A DNA stretch of 64,000 bases from HIMB11 sp965657135 (GTDB lineage: Bacteria; Pseudomonadota; Alphaproteobacteria; Rhodobacterales; Rhodobacteraceae): positions 21,341 through 85,340 of the forward strand of contig CBFHNF010000011.1 of the NCBI GenBank assembly GCA_965657135.1, read 5' to 3'. Below are positions 52,247-61,352 of this stretch, one piece after another. The notes under the pieces were generated by a model, which saw only the letters and a program-made list of their open reading frames with translations, was not told the DNA's origin and ran no database searches. How positions within the stretch are numbered: the stretch's first letter is position 1; every line of letters begins with the position of its first letter. The position numbers and the translations under genes were made by a program.

Positions 52247-54446
52247 GCTTGATTTCGATCCGTCGATTTTGAGCGCGCGCCTCGGGCGTATCATCTTCAT
52301 TTACGGGCTGAAACTCTCCAAACCCATTTGCGGCCATCCGATCCGCAGGAAATTGAAGTGCCTCAACCATATAGCGTACCACGGATAAAGCGCGCGCTTG
52401 GCTGAGTTCCCAATTATCACGGAATTCTCCGGTGCCCGACAGCGGAACATTATCCGTATGACCATCAACCCTGATGATCCATTCAATCGTGCTCGGAATG
52501 CTATTCTTTACGCCCAGCAAGATATTCGCAACCTTGTCGATTTCCAACTGACCTTCCTCGGATAAACTCGCGGCACCTGGATCAAAAAGCACTTCAGAGG
52601 AAAATACAAATCTGTCCCCAACGATTTTCACGCCTTCTTGACCAGCCAATATTTCGCGCAGACGCCCAAAAAATTCGGATTTATAATTTGCCAAATCCGC
52701 GGCTTGGTCCGCCAATTGATTCCGCTCTTCTTCAAGTTTTTTCGCCTCTGCTTCTAATCGGATTCGCTCTGCTTCCTCTAATTTACGGCGTTTGCGTTCC
52801 TCTGAAGCAGCGCGTGCGAGCGCGGCATTCAATCGATTGCCGAGGTTTTGCAACTGAATTTGAGAGTCCACATCCTTTTGTTCTGATTGTGCGAGTAATT
52901 CCTGCAGTTGACCTAGTTCAGCACGCAGCGTTGCCACCTGCTGATTCAGCAACTCTTGTTGCTTAGCAGCCTCAATCAATTCGTTTGCACGTTTTTCAGA
53001 TAGGTTTTCAGATACCCCTAGGGTCTCGCGTGCTTGGGCCAGTAGAATATCACGCTGCTCGATCGCACTTAGACGCTCGTCAGCCAATTCATCAGCAGCC
53101 AAACGCGCAGCAAGCGCAGCTTGTAAATCGTCCGTTAGATTTTGGCGATCACTTTCTGCAGCAACCTTGGCGGCAAGCGCTTCTGCCAGCTGCTGTTCAA
53201 GCGATTTCAACGCGCCTTCGTTTTGCCCGGCGAGCTGTTCAAGTACGTTTTCCAACTCTGCAATGCGGTCCTCTGCACGATCTTTTTGGGTGATTGCGCC
53301 CTCTGTTGCATCGCGTTGATTTTCCAAATCTAACAACGCTCGGGCCAGATCACTTTGAATTTCACTCAATTCTGTAGACTGTGCGCGCGCTCTTGTGTTG
53401 GCCTCGTTCAGCAAGTTATTAACTGCTTCTAGATTACGGGCCATTTCATCCTGCCGTGCCAGTGATGCCGCCAAAGCGATTTGTAACCGCTGGACTTCTT
53501 GATCTGCGGCTTTCCTTACATCTTCAACGCTATCCAAACGCTCGCTCTGTTCTCGATCCATAGCTCGAATTGTAATGAGTGCCTCTTGCAGTTTTTTTTC
53601 GACACTTTCCTTTGATGCATTTGCCGCGGCCAACAACGTAAGTGTGTCCTCGGCCTTTTTGCGCTGCTCTTCCAGGGCTAATGTCATGGCGGTCAGTTCA
53701 GCATTTGCGTTTTCCAAGCGCTTTCGCAATTCATCTGCCGCGGCTGTTGAAACCAACTTTGCAGCCTCAGCATCGCTCAGTTGAGTCGTCATTTCCTCTA
53801 AACGCTGTGCTTGTTCATCGATCGTGGATGATGCATCTGCCTTATCTTTGCGCAAAGATGCAATTAATGCCTCTAGAGATTCTCTTTCACTTGCTTTACG
53901 ACGCGCTTCTTCAACTGCGAGATCAATTTCATCACGTGCCTGAGCAAGCGCCAGGTTAAGCGCTTCTGCCTCACTCATCAACGTATCACGACGATCTTCA
54001 AGCGATTGGATAGCGGCGATGTTTTCTTGTTGAGATGCCAGCAAACCTGCAACCTGCGCCTCAAATGCCGTAATTTTTGAATTTGCATCCGACAATGCGG
54101 TTGCCGCGAGATCGCGTTCGTCGCTAAGTTCCGCGATCAGTGCAGATTGTGCGGCCACCTGTGTTTCAGCATCGCTAAGATTTGTGGAGAGCATTCCCAA
54201 TTCAGTCTCTAGCGATTTGACGCGATCTTGCTCTAATCCCAGTGCTTCTGCGATGGCTGCTATCTCAGCGCTCAAGGTATTCAGTTCAGTTTCTTGGCCA
54301 GTAATAGTTTCACGTAAAACGAATTGAATGACCATAAAGATGGTCAAAACGAACATCAGAACTAGCAAAAGACCAGTCATTGCATCCACAAATCCGGGCC
54401 AGATTGATCCCTGAAATCGTTGTCCCGTTCTGCGTGATAATGCCAT
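52233..54446 (-). CDS. membrane-anchored coiled-coil protein with C-terminal OmpA domain
   Basis: A 737-residue MotB/TolR-like protein. The N-terminus has one membrane segment (FVDAMTGLLLVLMFVLTIFM) with an aspartate before it, as in stator B-subunits. About 500 residues of heptad-rich, Ala/Glu/Leu-rich coiled coil follow (~70-590). The C-terminal OmpA domain (~600-737) contains IIRVDGHTDNVPLSGTGEF and QNRRIEIKL. The gene lies 11 nt downstream of an ExbB-like gene, so the two probably form a proton-driven complex gripping peptidoglycan. Its 3' end overlaps the M23 pseudogene end by 14 bp. Confidence 0.88.
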   Translation of the reverse strand: MALSRRTGQRFQGSIWPGFVDAMTGLLLVLMFVLTIFMVIQFVLRETITGQETELNTLSAEIAAIAEALGLEQDRVKSLETELGMLSTNLSDAETQVAAQSALIAELSDERDLAATALSDANSKITAFEAQVAGLLASQQENIAAIQSLEDRRDTLMSEAEALNLALAQARDEIDLAVEEARRKASERESLEALIASLRKDKADASSTIDEQAQRLEEMTTQLSDAEAAKLVSTAAADELRKRLENANAELTAMTLALEEQRKKAEDTLTLLAAANASKESVEKKLQEALITIRAMDREQSERLDSVEDVRKAADQEVQRLQIALAASLARQDEMARNLEAVNNLLNEANTRARAQSTELSEIQSDLARALLDLENQRDATEGAITQKDRAEDRIAELENVLEQLAGQNEGALKSLEQQLAEALAAKVAAESDRQNLTDDLQAALAARLAADELADERLSAIEQRDILLAQARETLGVSENLSEKRANELIEAAKQQELLNQQVATLRAELGQLQELLAQSEQKDVDSQIQLQNLGNRLNAALARAASEERKRRKLEEAERIRLEAEAKKLEEERNQLADQAADLANYKSEFFGRLREILAGQEGVKIVGDRFVFSSEVLFDPGAASLSEEGQLEIDKVANILLGVKNSIPSTIEWIIRVDGHTDNVPLSGTGEFRDNWELSQARALSVVRYMVEALQFPADRMAANGFGEFQPVNEDDTPEARAQNRRIEIKLTER

Positions 54447-54457
54447 GATGCGCCTCT

Positions 54458-55639
54458 TTATCGACGCGGCTTGCCAGAGGCTTCAATTTCCGCGGTAGCC
54501 TGAACTAACGCATTGGTCAATGCATGGACATCAGCACGGATTGAAGCAATCGTTTCTTGGCGACCCGCGGCCAGATCCTCCATCAAGTGCAACATTTGAA
54601 CGTCGATTGAACGCAGTCGCATGCGACTTTCGGCGTCAACGGCATCGTTCTTCTCCATATTGCCCAAAACCTCTAACAGCTTTTCCTGACCTTCTGCCAC
54701 TCGTTCCAGAGCCGTGTTACTCGGTGCGCTTTGTTCTAATTGAGTTGTTAGTTTTGAAAGGGTATCCGCAAGATTCCCTATTTTCCCATCAACCATCGTT
54801 CGTGTTGCATCTGATTGTGCAAACATGACGCGCATCGCGTCCATTTGCTCTGACATTTGATCCAAAACAGCGGTGAACAATGCGTTTTCGGTCGATGTCT
54901 CTCCTTCTCCGGAAGAGAACCCCAAGCGGGTGATCGATGACAACCATTCTTCAAGTTCGCGGTAAAAACGATTTTGGCCGTGACCTGCAAAAAGTTCTAA
55001 CAACCCCACCAAGAGTGATCCAGCCAATCCAAGTAAGGAAGAAGAAAAGGCAACCCCCATACCGTTTAACTGTCCTTCAAGACCATTCATCAGGCGGTTA
55101 AAGACCTCAAACCCACTCTCTCCATCTTCTGGGGCAAGTGAACGTATCGTTTCAACAAGGGACGGTACCGTTGTCGCTAGGCCGTAAAAGGTTCCCAACA
55201 ATCCAAGAAAGATCAATAGGTTCACAATATAACGCGTAATTTCGCGCGCTTCTTCAATCCGCGTCGCCACTGAATCCAAAATGGACCGCGTGGATGATGC
55301 ATTTATTTGCATCCGCGATCCACGCGCGCGCAATAACGTGGCTAGGGACACTAAAATTTGAGGCGGGCGCGACGGATGACTGGGATTATTCGCAAAACTT
55401 TCGATCCATCGTACCGAATAGATCAGCTGAAAAACCTGGACAAAACAGCTGATAATCCCGACACAGAAGACAAAGAAAATGAATCCATTTAAATAAAGGT
55501 TCGCAGTTACAATTGCGATCACATCGTTCAGCGCTAAGAATACTCCAGCGCTCGCCAAACCGATTGCCAGCATCATCATGATGATCTGGCGAATAGGTTG
55601 GGAAAAATGAAGTTCTGTCTCTAATGCCTGCTTGTCCAT
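54458..55639 (-). CDS. MotA/TolQ/ExbB-like proton channel protein
   Basis: A 393-residue protein with two N-terminal membrane segments (QIIMMMLAIGLASAGVFLAL; GFIFFVFCVGIISCFVQVF), a cytosolic stretch, and two more segments that carry the ExbB/TolQ pattern: YIVNLLIFLGLLGTFYGLAT and GMGVAFSSSLLGLAGSLLVG. A polar helical C-terminal tail (~270-390) follows. It should form the ion-conducting pentamer with the coiled-coil OmpA partner encoded next. The substrate or process is unknown; no tonB, tolA or flagellar genes are nearby. Start MDKQALETELHFSQP. Confidence 0.88.
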   Translation of the reverse strand: MDKQALETELHFSQPIRQIIMMMLAIGLASAGVFLALNDVIAIVTANLYLNGFIFFVFCVGIISCFVQVFQLIYSVRWIESFANNPSHPSRPPQILVSLATLLRARGSRMQINASSTRSILDSVATRIEEAREITRYIVNLLIFLGLLGTFYGLATTVPSLVETIRSLAPEDGESGFEVFNRLMNGLEGQLNGMGVAFSSSLLGLAGSLLVGLLELFAGHGQNRFYRELEEWLSSITRLGFSSGEGETSTENALFTAVLDQMSEQMDAMRVMFAQSDATRTMVDGKIGNLADTLSKLTTQLEQSAPSNTALERVAEGQEKLLEVLGNMEKNDAVDAESRMRLRSIDVQMLHLMEDLAAGRQETIASIRADVHALTNALVQATAEIEASGKPRR

Positions 55640-55705
55640 ACGGGACAGCCCTCACTACTATTAGTAATTGTGTGTATTCTACTCACTATATTTAGGTTCG
55701 CCAAG

Positions 55706-56230
55706 TCACAGTCCACGAATTTTAGTGACTTCTTCCTCTAACCATTGCAAGTCCGCATCATATATCTTCGATTCGTTCAAAAAATTTACAGTGTTTCGCA
55801 AATATTCCCAATTCGGCCCGCGTCCACCAACGGCATGTGCAATGATGTGCGCCTGTTCTTTCAATGGTAAATTGCAATATTGCTCATGTGATTCATCAAT
55901 TACGTAGACAACAGATTCGACATCACCAATACCTTTTACATGGATGATAAGGTTTTTTTCAATATAGGCAGACGAAATCAACTCTCGTTCACGTAAATAT
56001 TCCAGCGTGTCCGCACACTTCTCTGGCGCAACCAAAAACGCTATGCCGTCGCAAACGACATCGGGTTTCAAATCTAACGCCAGTACAAGCCCCGGATCTT
56101 CGACAGTTCCCCGATGGTGTATCGAACGCATCGAAAACGACCGACGATACCCCGTTAATTTCGCAGGCCGCTGGTCAATGAATGGAAACCCCGGGTTCCA
56201 CAATAGTGACCCATAACCAAAAACCCACAT
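55706..56230 (-). CDS. ChaC-like gamma-glutamylcyclotransferase
   Basis: A 174-residue protein from the ATG at 56230 (MWVFGYGSLLWNPGFPFIDQ). FGYGSLLW is the GGCT substrate loop; GYRRSFSMRSIHHRGT and GIAFLVAP are typical of ChaC. The catalytic glutamate probably lies in LEYLRERELIS. ChaC enzymes cleave glutathione to 5-oxoproline and Cys-Gly. It is divergent from the DUF2125 gene with 67 bp between starts. Confidence 0.9.
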   Translation of the reverse strand: MWVFGYGSLLWNPGFPFIDQRPAKLTGYRRSFSMRSIHHRGTVEDPGLVLALDLKPDVVCDGIAFLVAPEKCADTLEYLRERELISSAYIEKNLIIHVKGIGDVESVVYVIDESHEQYCNLPLKEQAHIIAHAVGGRGPNWEYLRNTVNFLNESKIYDADLQWLEEEVTKIRGL

Positions 56231-56297
56231 TATTTTGCCTCTTACCTTGTCTTTGCCCCCGTCTAACGCGTAATTGAACAAAGGAAAAGAGAGCGCC

Positions 56298-57020
56298 ATG
56301 TTACGAATAATTGTGATTACACTGACCTTTGCAGTTTTATGGAGTATACATTGGTTTTGGCTCGCGGGTTCAAATCAGGACAAGATCGAACAGTTTATAC
56401 GGGCTGAAGCCACAGACGTTGCCTATTCCGATATATCGCAAAGCGGTTTTCCAAATCGTTATGACGTTACCATACGCGATCTTTCTATTTCTGAGAACGG
56501 AGCAGAGGTCTTTTCTTCGTCGATCGTACAAATCATGCGTTTAGCCTATCGCGAGGACCACTTTGTCGCTGCTTTTTCAAACAACGTCGGCATATTGGGA
56601 CAACAGGTGTCCGCTGAACAGAATCGTGCATCAATTGTGAAACAACAAAACGACGTGACCCGCATCGTTTGGGAGGCAAAGGGTATTGAACTGAAAGGCG
56701 CCACTTCGATCGAGCATGCTCAGGTCGCCATTGTCATACTCCCCGACTCCAATGAAATAGATACATATCTTCAGTTGGAAGAGGTGGCGCACAACGGTGT
56801 TATCCAGCACGATACACTCAGGTTGAAAATCAAAGCATCGCTGTCGTCACGACCAGATCTTTCGACGCTTCGCAGCGCATTCCACACAATAAATTCACAA
56901 CTTACTGATCTCAAAATCACAGATCCAGACATGCCTCAACACACTGTCGTGGTTGCAGATATAGCTGAGCTTATGAAACTGGCCGACGATTTCCCATTGA
57001 TCAACGTAGTTTCCAATTAA
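56298..57020 (+). CDS. DUF2125 domain protein
   Basis: A 240-residue protein from the ATG at 56298, with GGAAAAGAGAG upstream. An N-terminal membrane segment (IIVITLTFAVLWSIHWFWLA) is followed by the DUF2125 start SGFPNRYDVTIRDLSI. Other members are about 330-500 residues, so this is a short version; the C-terminal part shows LRLKIKASLSSRPDLS. Function unknown. A bidirectional terminator follows. Confidence 0.82.
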   Translation: MLRIIVITLTFAVLWSIHWFWLAGSNQDKIEQFIRAEATDVAYSDISQSGFPNRYDVTIRDLSISENGAEVFSSSIVQIMRLAYREDHFVAAFSNNVGILGQQVSAEQNRASIVKQQNDVTRIVWEAKGIELKGATSIEHAQVAIVILPDSNEIDTYLQLEEVAHNGVIQHDTLRLKIKASLSSRPDLSTLRSAFHTINSQLTDLKITDPDMPQHTVVVADIAELMKLADDFPLINVVSN

Positions 57021-57024
57021 AAAA

Positions 57025-57050
57025 AGGCGCTGCAATAAGACAGCGCCTTT
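57025..57050 (+). terminator. terminator between DUF2125 and uvrC (bidirectional)
   Basis: Perfect 8-bp stem aggcgctg/cagcgcct (57025-57032 with 57041-57048), with T residues after it on the plus strand and a longer T-run on the minus strand (from the A-run at 57020-57025). It lies 5 nt after the DUF2125 stop and 230 nt beyond the uvrC stop on the other strand. The intervening 57051-57282 is AT-rich and I see no feature in it. Confidence 0.75.
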
Positions 57051-57282
57051 CTGGCAGGATGCCGTATTTGGCCATAATAAGTTTGTCTATAAAATCACTT
57101 AAAATAGCCACACCGTGAGTAGCTTCCTAATGCAGATAATGTAGCAGTCGACTCGCTTTATGCCAAGCATTTCATTGGAAAATTGTAATATTGGTAAAAT
57201 ATTCGCTACATTTAGTGCGCTCGGTAGTGCCCCGCAAAATAACGACGTTAAATTAACAGTGCACTAACATATCAGCGCTTAA

Positions 57283-59130
57283 TCAGCCTTTTTCATGGAA
57301 AAAATCATAAATTTTTTCGGCCATTGCTGCAGAAATTCCTTCTACAGCAATCAAATCTGCCAGGTTTGCCCGTGACACCGCCTTAGCCGATCCGAAATGC
57401 GCCAATAATGCGCGTTTTCGTGATGCGCCAATGCCTGTGATATCGTCTAATGGGCTCGCAGAAATCGCCTTCGAACGTTTTGCACGATGCGTCCCAATCG
57501 CAAAACGGTGGGCTTCATCCCGCATACGCTGTACAAAATACAAGACGGGATCATTGCGCTGCAAAGCAAAAACAGATCGGCCTGGAATATAAAACTCCTC
57601 CTTTCCATGATCGCGATCAACGCCTTTTGCGACGCCCACTATCGGCACGTCTTCTATTCCCAAAGTTTCCAATATTCCTGAAACTGCGCTGACTTGTCCC
57701 GCGCCACCGTCAATAAGCAGTAAGTCGGGCCAGTTTCCTGTTGTTCGGTTTGGATCTTCTTTCATTAAACGAGTAAAACGGCGCGTCATGACCTCTTTCA
57801 TCATTCCAAAATCGTCACCGGGCGTCAGATCGTCACCCTTAATGTTGAATTTTCGATATTGGTTTTTCAAAAATCCCTCAGGGCCTGATACGATCATAGC
57901 ACCCACGGCATGCGCACCCTGAATATGTGAGTTATCAAAAACTTCGATACGTTTAGGTGCATCATCAAGGTCAAACGCCTCGGCCACCCCACGTAACAGT
58001 TTTGCTTGCGTTGCGGTTTCCGACATGCGCAATGCCAGACTTTCTTTTGCGTTGCGCAATGCTCCAGAGACGAGTTCAAATTTTTCACCCCGATGAGGAT
58101 ATAACAACTCAACTTTCCGTCCAGCTTCTTCGCTAAGCGCAGCACTCACCAAATCCGCATTTTCGATGTCATGTGACAATATCAGTTGGCGCGGCGCTTC
58201 TTTGCTTGAATAAAATTGGCCGACAAATGCCTCGAGTACTTCTGCATGAGAATGATCCGCGCTTATTCTTGGATAAAAATCGCGATTTCCCCAGTTTTGA
58301 TTTGCACGGATAAAAAATACTTGAACACAGGCTTGTCCACCTTCGATATGCAAGGCGACAACATCCGCTTCGTTCACGGTACGGGGATTAATGCCTTGGT
58401 TAGATTGAACTTGTGTCATTGCGCGAATACGGTCCCGCAATGCAGCTGCCCGTTCAAATTCCATTGCTTCACTTGCCTCTGCCATTTGATTTGCAAGGCT
58501 CGCTTGAATTTCGGTCGATTTTCCAGACAAAAATCGCTGCGCATCTTTTACAGATGCGCGATATTCTTTGGCGCTGATCCGTCCAACACAAGGGCCAGAA
58601 CACCGTTTGATTTGATATTGTAAACAAGGCCGGGTCCGCGTTTCAAACATCGCATCCGAACAGTTTCGCAGCTGAAACACGCGTTGTAATTGACTTAGGG
58701 ATTTATTGACTGCTCCTGCGCTTGCAAAAGGGCCATAATAGGCGCCCTTTTCCTTTTTCGCGCCACGGTGTTTTTTGATTTGGGGAAAATCATGTTCCGT
58801 TGTGACCAAAATATTGGGAAAGGATTTGTCATCACGTAACAACACGTTATATCGCGGTTTGAGTTGCTTGATCAGATTTTGTTCAAGAAGCAACGCCTCT
58901 GTTTCCGTCTGCGTCGTCAAAAACATCATCTGTGCAGTTTCAGAAATCATGCGCACAATGCGAGATGAATGACCGGTTGGACGTGCGTAATTAGATACCC
59001 TAGCTTTTAAATTACGCGCCTTTCCCACATACAAAACGCGGGCTTGAGCATCCAACATGCGATACACGCCTGGCGATCCATCAAGCTGACGAACATACTT
59101 TTGTATTAATTTTACTCCCGTTAGACTCAA
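57283..59130 (-). CDS. uvrC: UvrABC excinuclease subunit C
   Basis: A 615-residue UvrC. The N-terminal GIY-YIG nuclease (GVYRMLDAQARVLYVGKARN) makes the 3' incision; FLSGKSTEIQ to AMEFERAAALRDRI is the UVR domain; the RNase H-like domain includes IEVFDNSHIQGAHAVGAMIV and LLIDGGAGQVSAV (aspartates for the 5' incision); two HhH motifs close the protein (DITGIGASRKRALLAHFG). It starts with TTG at 59130, with GGGACAAACTC upstream. Nucleotide-excision repair. Confidence 0.96.
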   Translation of the reverse strand: MSLTGVKLIQKYVRQLDGSPGVYRMLDAQARVLYVGKARNLKARVSNYARPTGHSSRIVRMISETAQMMFLTTQTETEALLLEQNLIKQLKPRYNVLLRDDKSFPNILVTTEHDFPQIKKHRGAKKEKGAYYGPFASAGAVNKSLSQLQRVFQLRNCSDAMFETRTRPCLQYQIKRCSGPCVGRISAKEYRASVKDAQRFLSGKSTEIQASLANQMAEASEAMEFERAAALRDRIRAMTQVQSNQGINPRTVNEADVVALHIEGGQACVQVFFIRANQNWGNRDFYPRISADHSHAEVLEAFVGQFYSSKEAPRQLILSHDIENADLVSAALSEEAGRKVELLYPHRGEKFELVSGALRNAKESLALRMSETATQAKLLRGVAEAFDLDDAPKRIEVFDNSHIQGAHAVGAMIVSGPEGFLKNQYRKFNIKGDDLTPGDDFGMMKEVMTRRFTRLMKEDPNRTTGNWPDLLLIDGGAGQVSAVSGILETLGIEDVPIVGVAKGVDRDHGKEEFYIPGRSVFALQRNDPVLYFVQRMRDEAHRFAIGTHRAKRSKAISASPLDDITGIGASRKRALLAHFGSAKAVSRANLADLIAVEGISAAMAEKIYDFFHEKG

Positions 59131-59455
59131 TGAGTTTGTCCCTGTTGCATTTCAATTACGTCTGAAGTCTTGATTCTGATCTCGCTGCAATGATTATAGG
59201 CTGATTACAAGTAAAAAGCTGTCCACTATTTCTGTGGATAACTCTGAGTATAACTTTCATTTATCGTGATTTTTTCATTGTTTTCAGGCTAGTTCACCGA
59301 TTTGCACAAAAATTAGGCACTTTATTAAGCGACTGTTTTTAAATGTTATTTTTAATTATACTCGGCAAACTATTGTTTTTCTTAAGTTTTTGCAAAAGAA
59401 GTTTAACAGTTTTTTGACAGGTGGAACAACTTCAACGTGTTCTATTGCAAACTTA
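59131..59455. other. AT-rich intergenic region with a consensus DnaA box
   Basis: 325 bp between the SDR gene and uvrC, strongly AT-rich at 59270-59420. It contains TGTGGATAA (59233-59241), the exact complement of the DnaA box TTATCCACA, and a GATTC site (GANTC, CcrM type) near 59171. One box and no usual oriC neighbours make an origin unlikely; DnaA-dependent control of the repair gene is possible. No gene is seen. Confidence 0.45.
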
Positions 59456-60232
59456 CTACACAATTCCCAAAATGTCGGGCGTTTTCCATCCCAAATGCTG
59501 GCCACCATCAACACATAAAAGTTGCCCTGTCACTGCCGGCGCATCAATAAAATATCCGAGTGCTGCTGAAATATCAGATGGGTTTGACCCGCGGTTCAGA
59601 ACAGTATTATCGCGCTGATGTCGATAACGAACCGGATCTTCGCGATCGCCTTTAAGTGTGGGCCCCGGACCAATGGCATTCACTCGAATTTTTGGTGCCA
59701 ACGCCCGCGCCGATGTTTGCGTCAGAGCCCATAAACCCATTTTAGCGATGGTATAACTACTAAATTCAGGCGTTAGCTTTTTCACACGCTGGTCCAGCAT
59801 ATTCACAACCAATCCCTGTGCGACAGGTTCTGAGTTCTCATCCAAAATTGGATCTGGAATTTGTTGCGCGAAATTTTGCGTTAACACGAACGGTGCGCGT
59901 AGATTACTTTCAATGTGACGATCCCAGGACTGGCGTGTTGCAGAGTGAATATTGTCATATTCAAAAATCGAGGCATTGTTCACAAGAACGTTCAATGAAC
60001 CACCCAACCCATCACCCGCCGCAGAAACCAATGAGTCAACCTGCGCCTCATTTAAGATATCAGCGGACAATGCCACAGCTTTTTGGCCAAGTGCACGAAT
60101 TTCGTAAACCAATCGATCGGCTTCGTCAGCAGAGCTATTGAAATGGATTGCGATGTCATACCCGCGCTTCGCCAGATACAATGAAATTTCGCGCCCTAAA
60201 CGTTTCGCCCCACCCGTGATCAATGCGCGCAT
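59456..60232 (-). CDS. short-chain dehydrogenase/reductase (FolM/PTR1-like)
   Basis: A 258-residue SDR. RALITGGAKRLGREIS is the NADP-binding motif (TGxxxRxG variant), NVLVNNASIFE the NNAS motif, and YTIAKMGLWALT the catalytic Y-x3-K. The TGGAKRLG start and KIRVNAIGPGPTL pattern resemble dihydropteridine/dihydromonapterin reductases (FolM, PTR1). In roseobacters this gene commonly sits next to uvrC, as here. Substrate not proven. Either of two adjacent ATG codons (60235 or 60232) may be used. Confidence 0.88.
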   Translation of the reverse strand: MRALITGGAKRLGREISLYLAKRGYDIAIHFNSSADEADRLVYEIRALGQKAVALSADILNEAQVDSLVSAAGDGLGGSLNVLVNNASIFEYDNIHSATRQSWDRHIESNLRAPFVLTQNFAQQIPDPILDENSEPVAQGLVVNMLDQRVKKLTPEFSSYTIAKMGLWALTQTSARALAPKIRVNAIGPGPTLKGDREDPVRYRHQRDNTVLNRGSNPSDISAALGYFIDAPAVTGQLLCVDGGQHLGWKTPDILGIV

Positions 60233-60247
60233 CATGTCCTCCTACAG

Positions 60248-61186
60248 CTATAGCATAGACCCAAGATATAGCGTGTAGGCCCCCAGAAACAACGCCCCGA
60301 ACAAACGCGACAAAGGCCATTTGAAAAATACGACAGGCGTTAAAACCAAAGCTGCTCCTAACATGACCCAGATATCAACTTCGTAAAAACTGGGAGAAAC
60401 ATCAATCGTTCCGAATAGCGTAGTAACGCCAATAATACCCAACAGATTGAAAATATTTGATCCAATGACGTTTCCCAACGCCACCTCTGCCTGTTTACGC
60501 AGGCCCGCCATGACCGTTGTAGCCAGCTCTGGCAAAGAAGTGCCGATGGCGATCAGCGTCAGCCCAATGATCTCCTCGCTGATTCCATACGCACGCGCAA
60601 TATATACAGAGTTATCAACTAAAATATCGGCGCCTAAAGGCAGCCCAATTAGGCCCAGCAAAAGAAACCCAATCAGTTTCCAAAGCGGTAAGCCTGGATC
60701 TAATCCCTCTAATTCTTCATCATCAGGATTTGACGTCCCCTCACCATTCCGTCCACGCACTACGGCCGATCCCAGAAAGCCAGCAAGCATGATCAAGAGA
60801 ATTCCACCTTGCCACCGGCCAAATTGGCCTGTCGCGGCCAGTATGATAAACACAACTGTTGCGACCAACATGATCGCGAAGTCACGACGCGTATCGCATT
60901 TGGAAAAGTCCATCGTAAAGAGTAATGCAGGCACCCCAAGAACCAGAAAAATATTCGCAATATTGGATCCAATAACGTTCCCAACCGCGATACCTGAAGC
61001 ACCGTCATCTACCGCACTGATCGCTATTAACAGTTCAGGCGCTGAGGTTCCAAAGGCCACAATTGTCAACGAAACAATAAGTGCTGGAACGCCAAGTCGC
61101 ATACTCAGGTTGACCGCGCCGCGAACCAGCAAGTCGCCTGACAGGAGAAGGATGACCAACCCCACAACTGACATTATCCAAACCAT
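60248..61186 (-). CDS. CaCA-family sodium/calcium exchanger
   Basis: A 312-residue polytopic membrane protein with two homologous halves. Each half carries the alpha-repeat: FGTSAPELLIAISA with GNVIGSNIANIFLVLG, and IAIGTSLPELATTVMAG with GNVIGSNIFNLLGIIG; the glutamates and asparagines bind cations. About ten membrane segments. An acidic cytosolic loop (NPDDEELEGLDPG) lies between the halves. It matches YrbG-type calcium/sodium antiporters. The gene lies 3 nt before a small gene on the same strand. Confidence 0.93.
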   Translation of the reverse strand: MVWIMSVVGLVILLLSGDLLVRGAVNLSMRLGVPALIVSLTIVAFGTSAPELLIAISAVDDGASGIAVGNVIGSNIANIFLVLGVPALLFTMDFSKCDTRRDFAIMLVATVVFIILAATGQFGRWQGGILLIMLAGFLGSAVVRGRNGEGTSNPDDEELEGLDPGLPLWKLIGFLLLGLIGLPLGADILVDNSVYIARAYGISEEIIGLTLIAIGTSLPELATTVMAGLRKQAEVALGNVIGSNIFNLLGIIGVTTLFGTIDVSPSFYEVDIWVMLGAALVLTPVVFFKWPLSRLFGALFLGAYTLYLGSML

Positions 61187-61189
61187 TAA

Positions 61190-61351
61190 TTAGCCCTTTT
61201 TACATTTGCACTCTGATGTACCAATCAAAAATTTCTTGCATTTCTGACACCTACGCGCATTTATTTTTCCCTGCCCAGGAAATCTTAGCTTTCCAAACAT
61301 CGCCAAAACAATCATTGCAATCAAAAATATGGAAACGACCTTGATAATCAT
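61190..61351 (-). CDS. small membrane protein with cysteine cluster
   Basis: A 53-residue protein from the ATG at 61351. One membrane segment (MIIKVVSIFLIAMIVLAMFG) is followed by a basic tail with RRCQKCKKFLIG and ECKCKKG, four cysteines in two C-x2-C / C-x-C pairs that could bind zinc. Similar short proteins occur next to sppA in roseobacters; function unknown. It starts 1 nt after the S49 peptidase stop and precedes the exchanger gene, so all three are probably cotranscribed. Confidence 0.8.
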   Translation of the reverse strand: MIIKVVSIFLIAMIVLAMFGKLRFPGQGKINARRCQKCKKFLIGTSECKCKKG

Positions 61352-61352
61352 C

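Noticed and set aside
52233..55639. Zorya-like (ZorAB) anti-phage system
   Set aside because: An ExbB/MotA-like plus OmpA-domain pair is present, but no ZorC/ZorD/ZorE-type gene adjoins, and the long coiled coil is in the B-subunit rather than in the A-subunit tail.
59131..59455. Chromosomal origin
   Set aside because: Only one consensus DnaA box and none of the usual neighbours (dnaA, parAB, gidA, hemE, rho).
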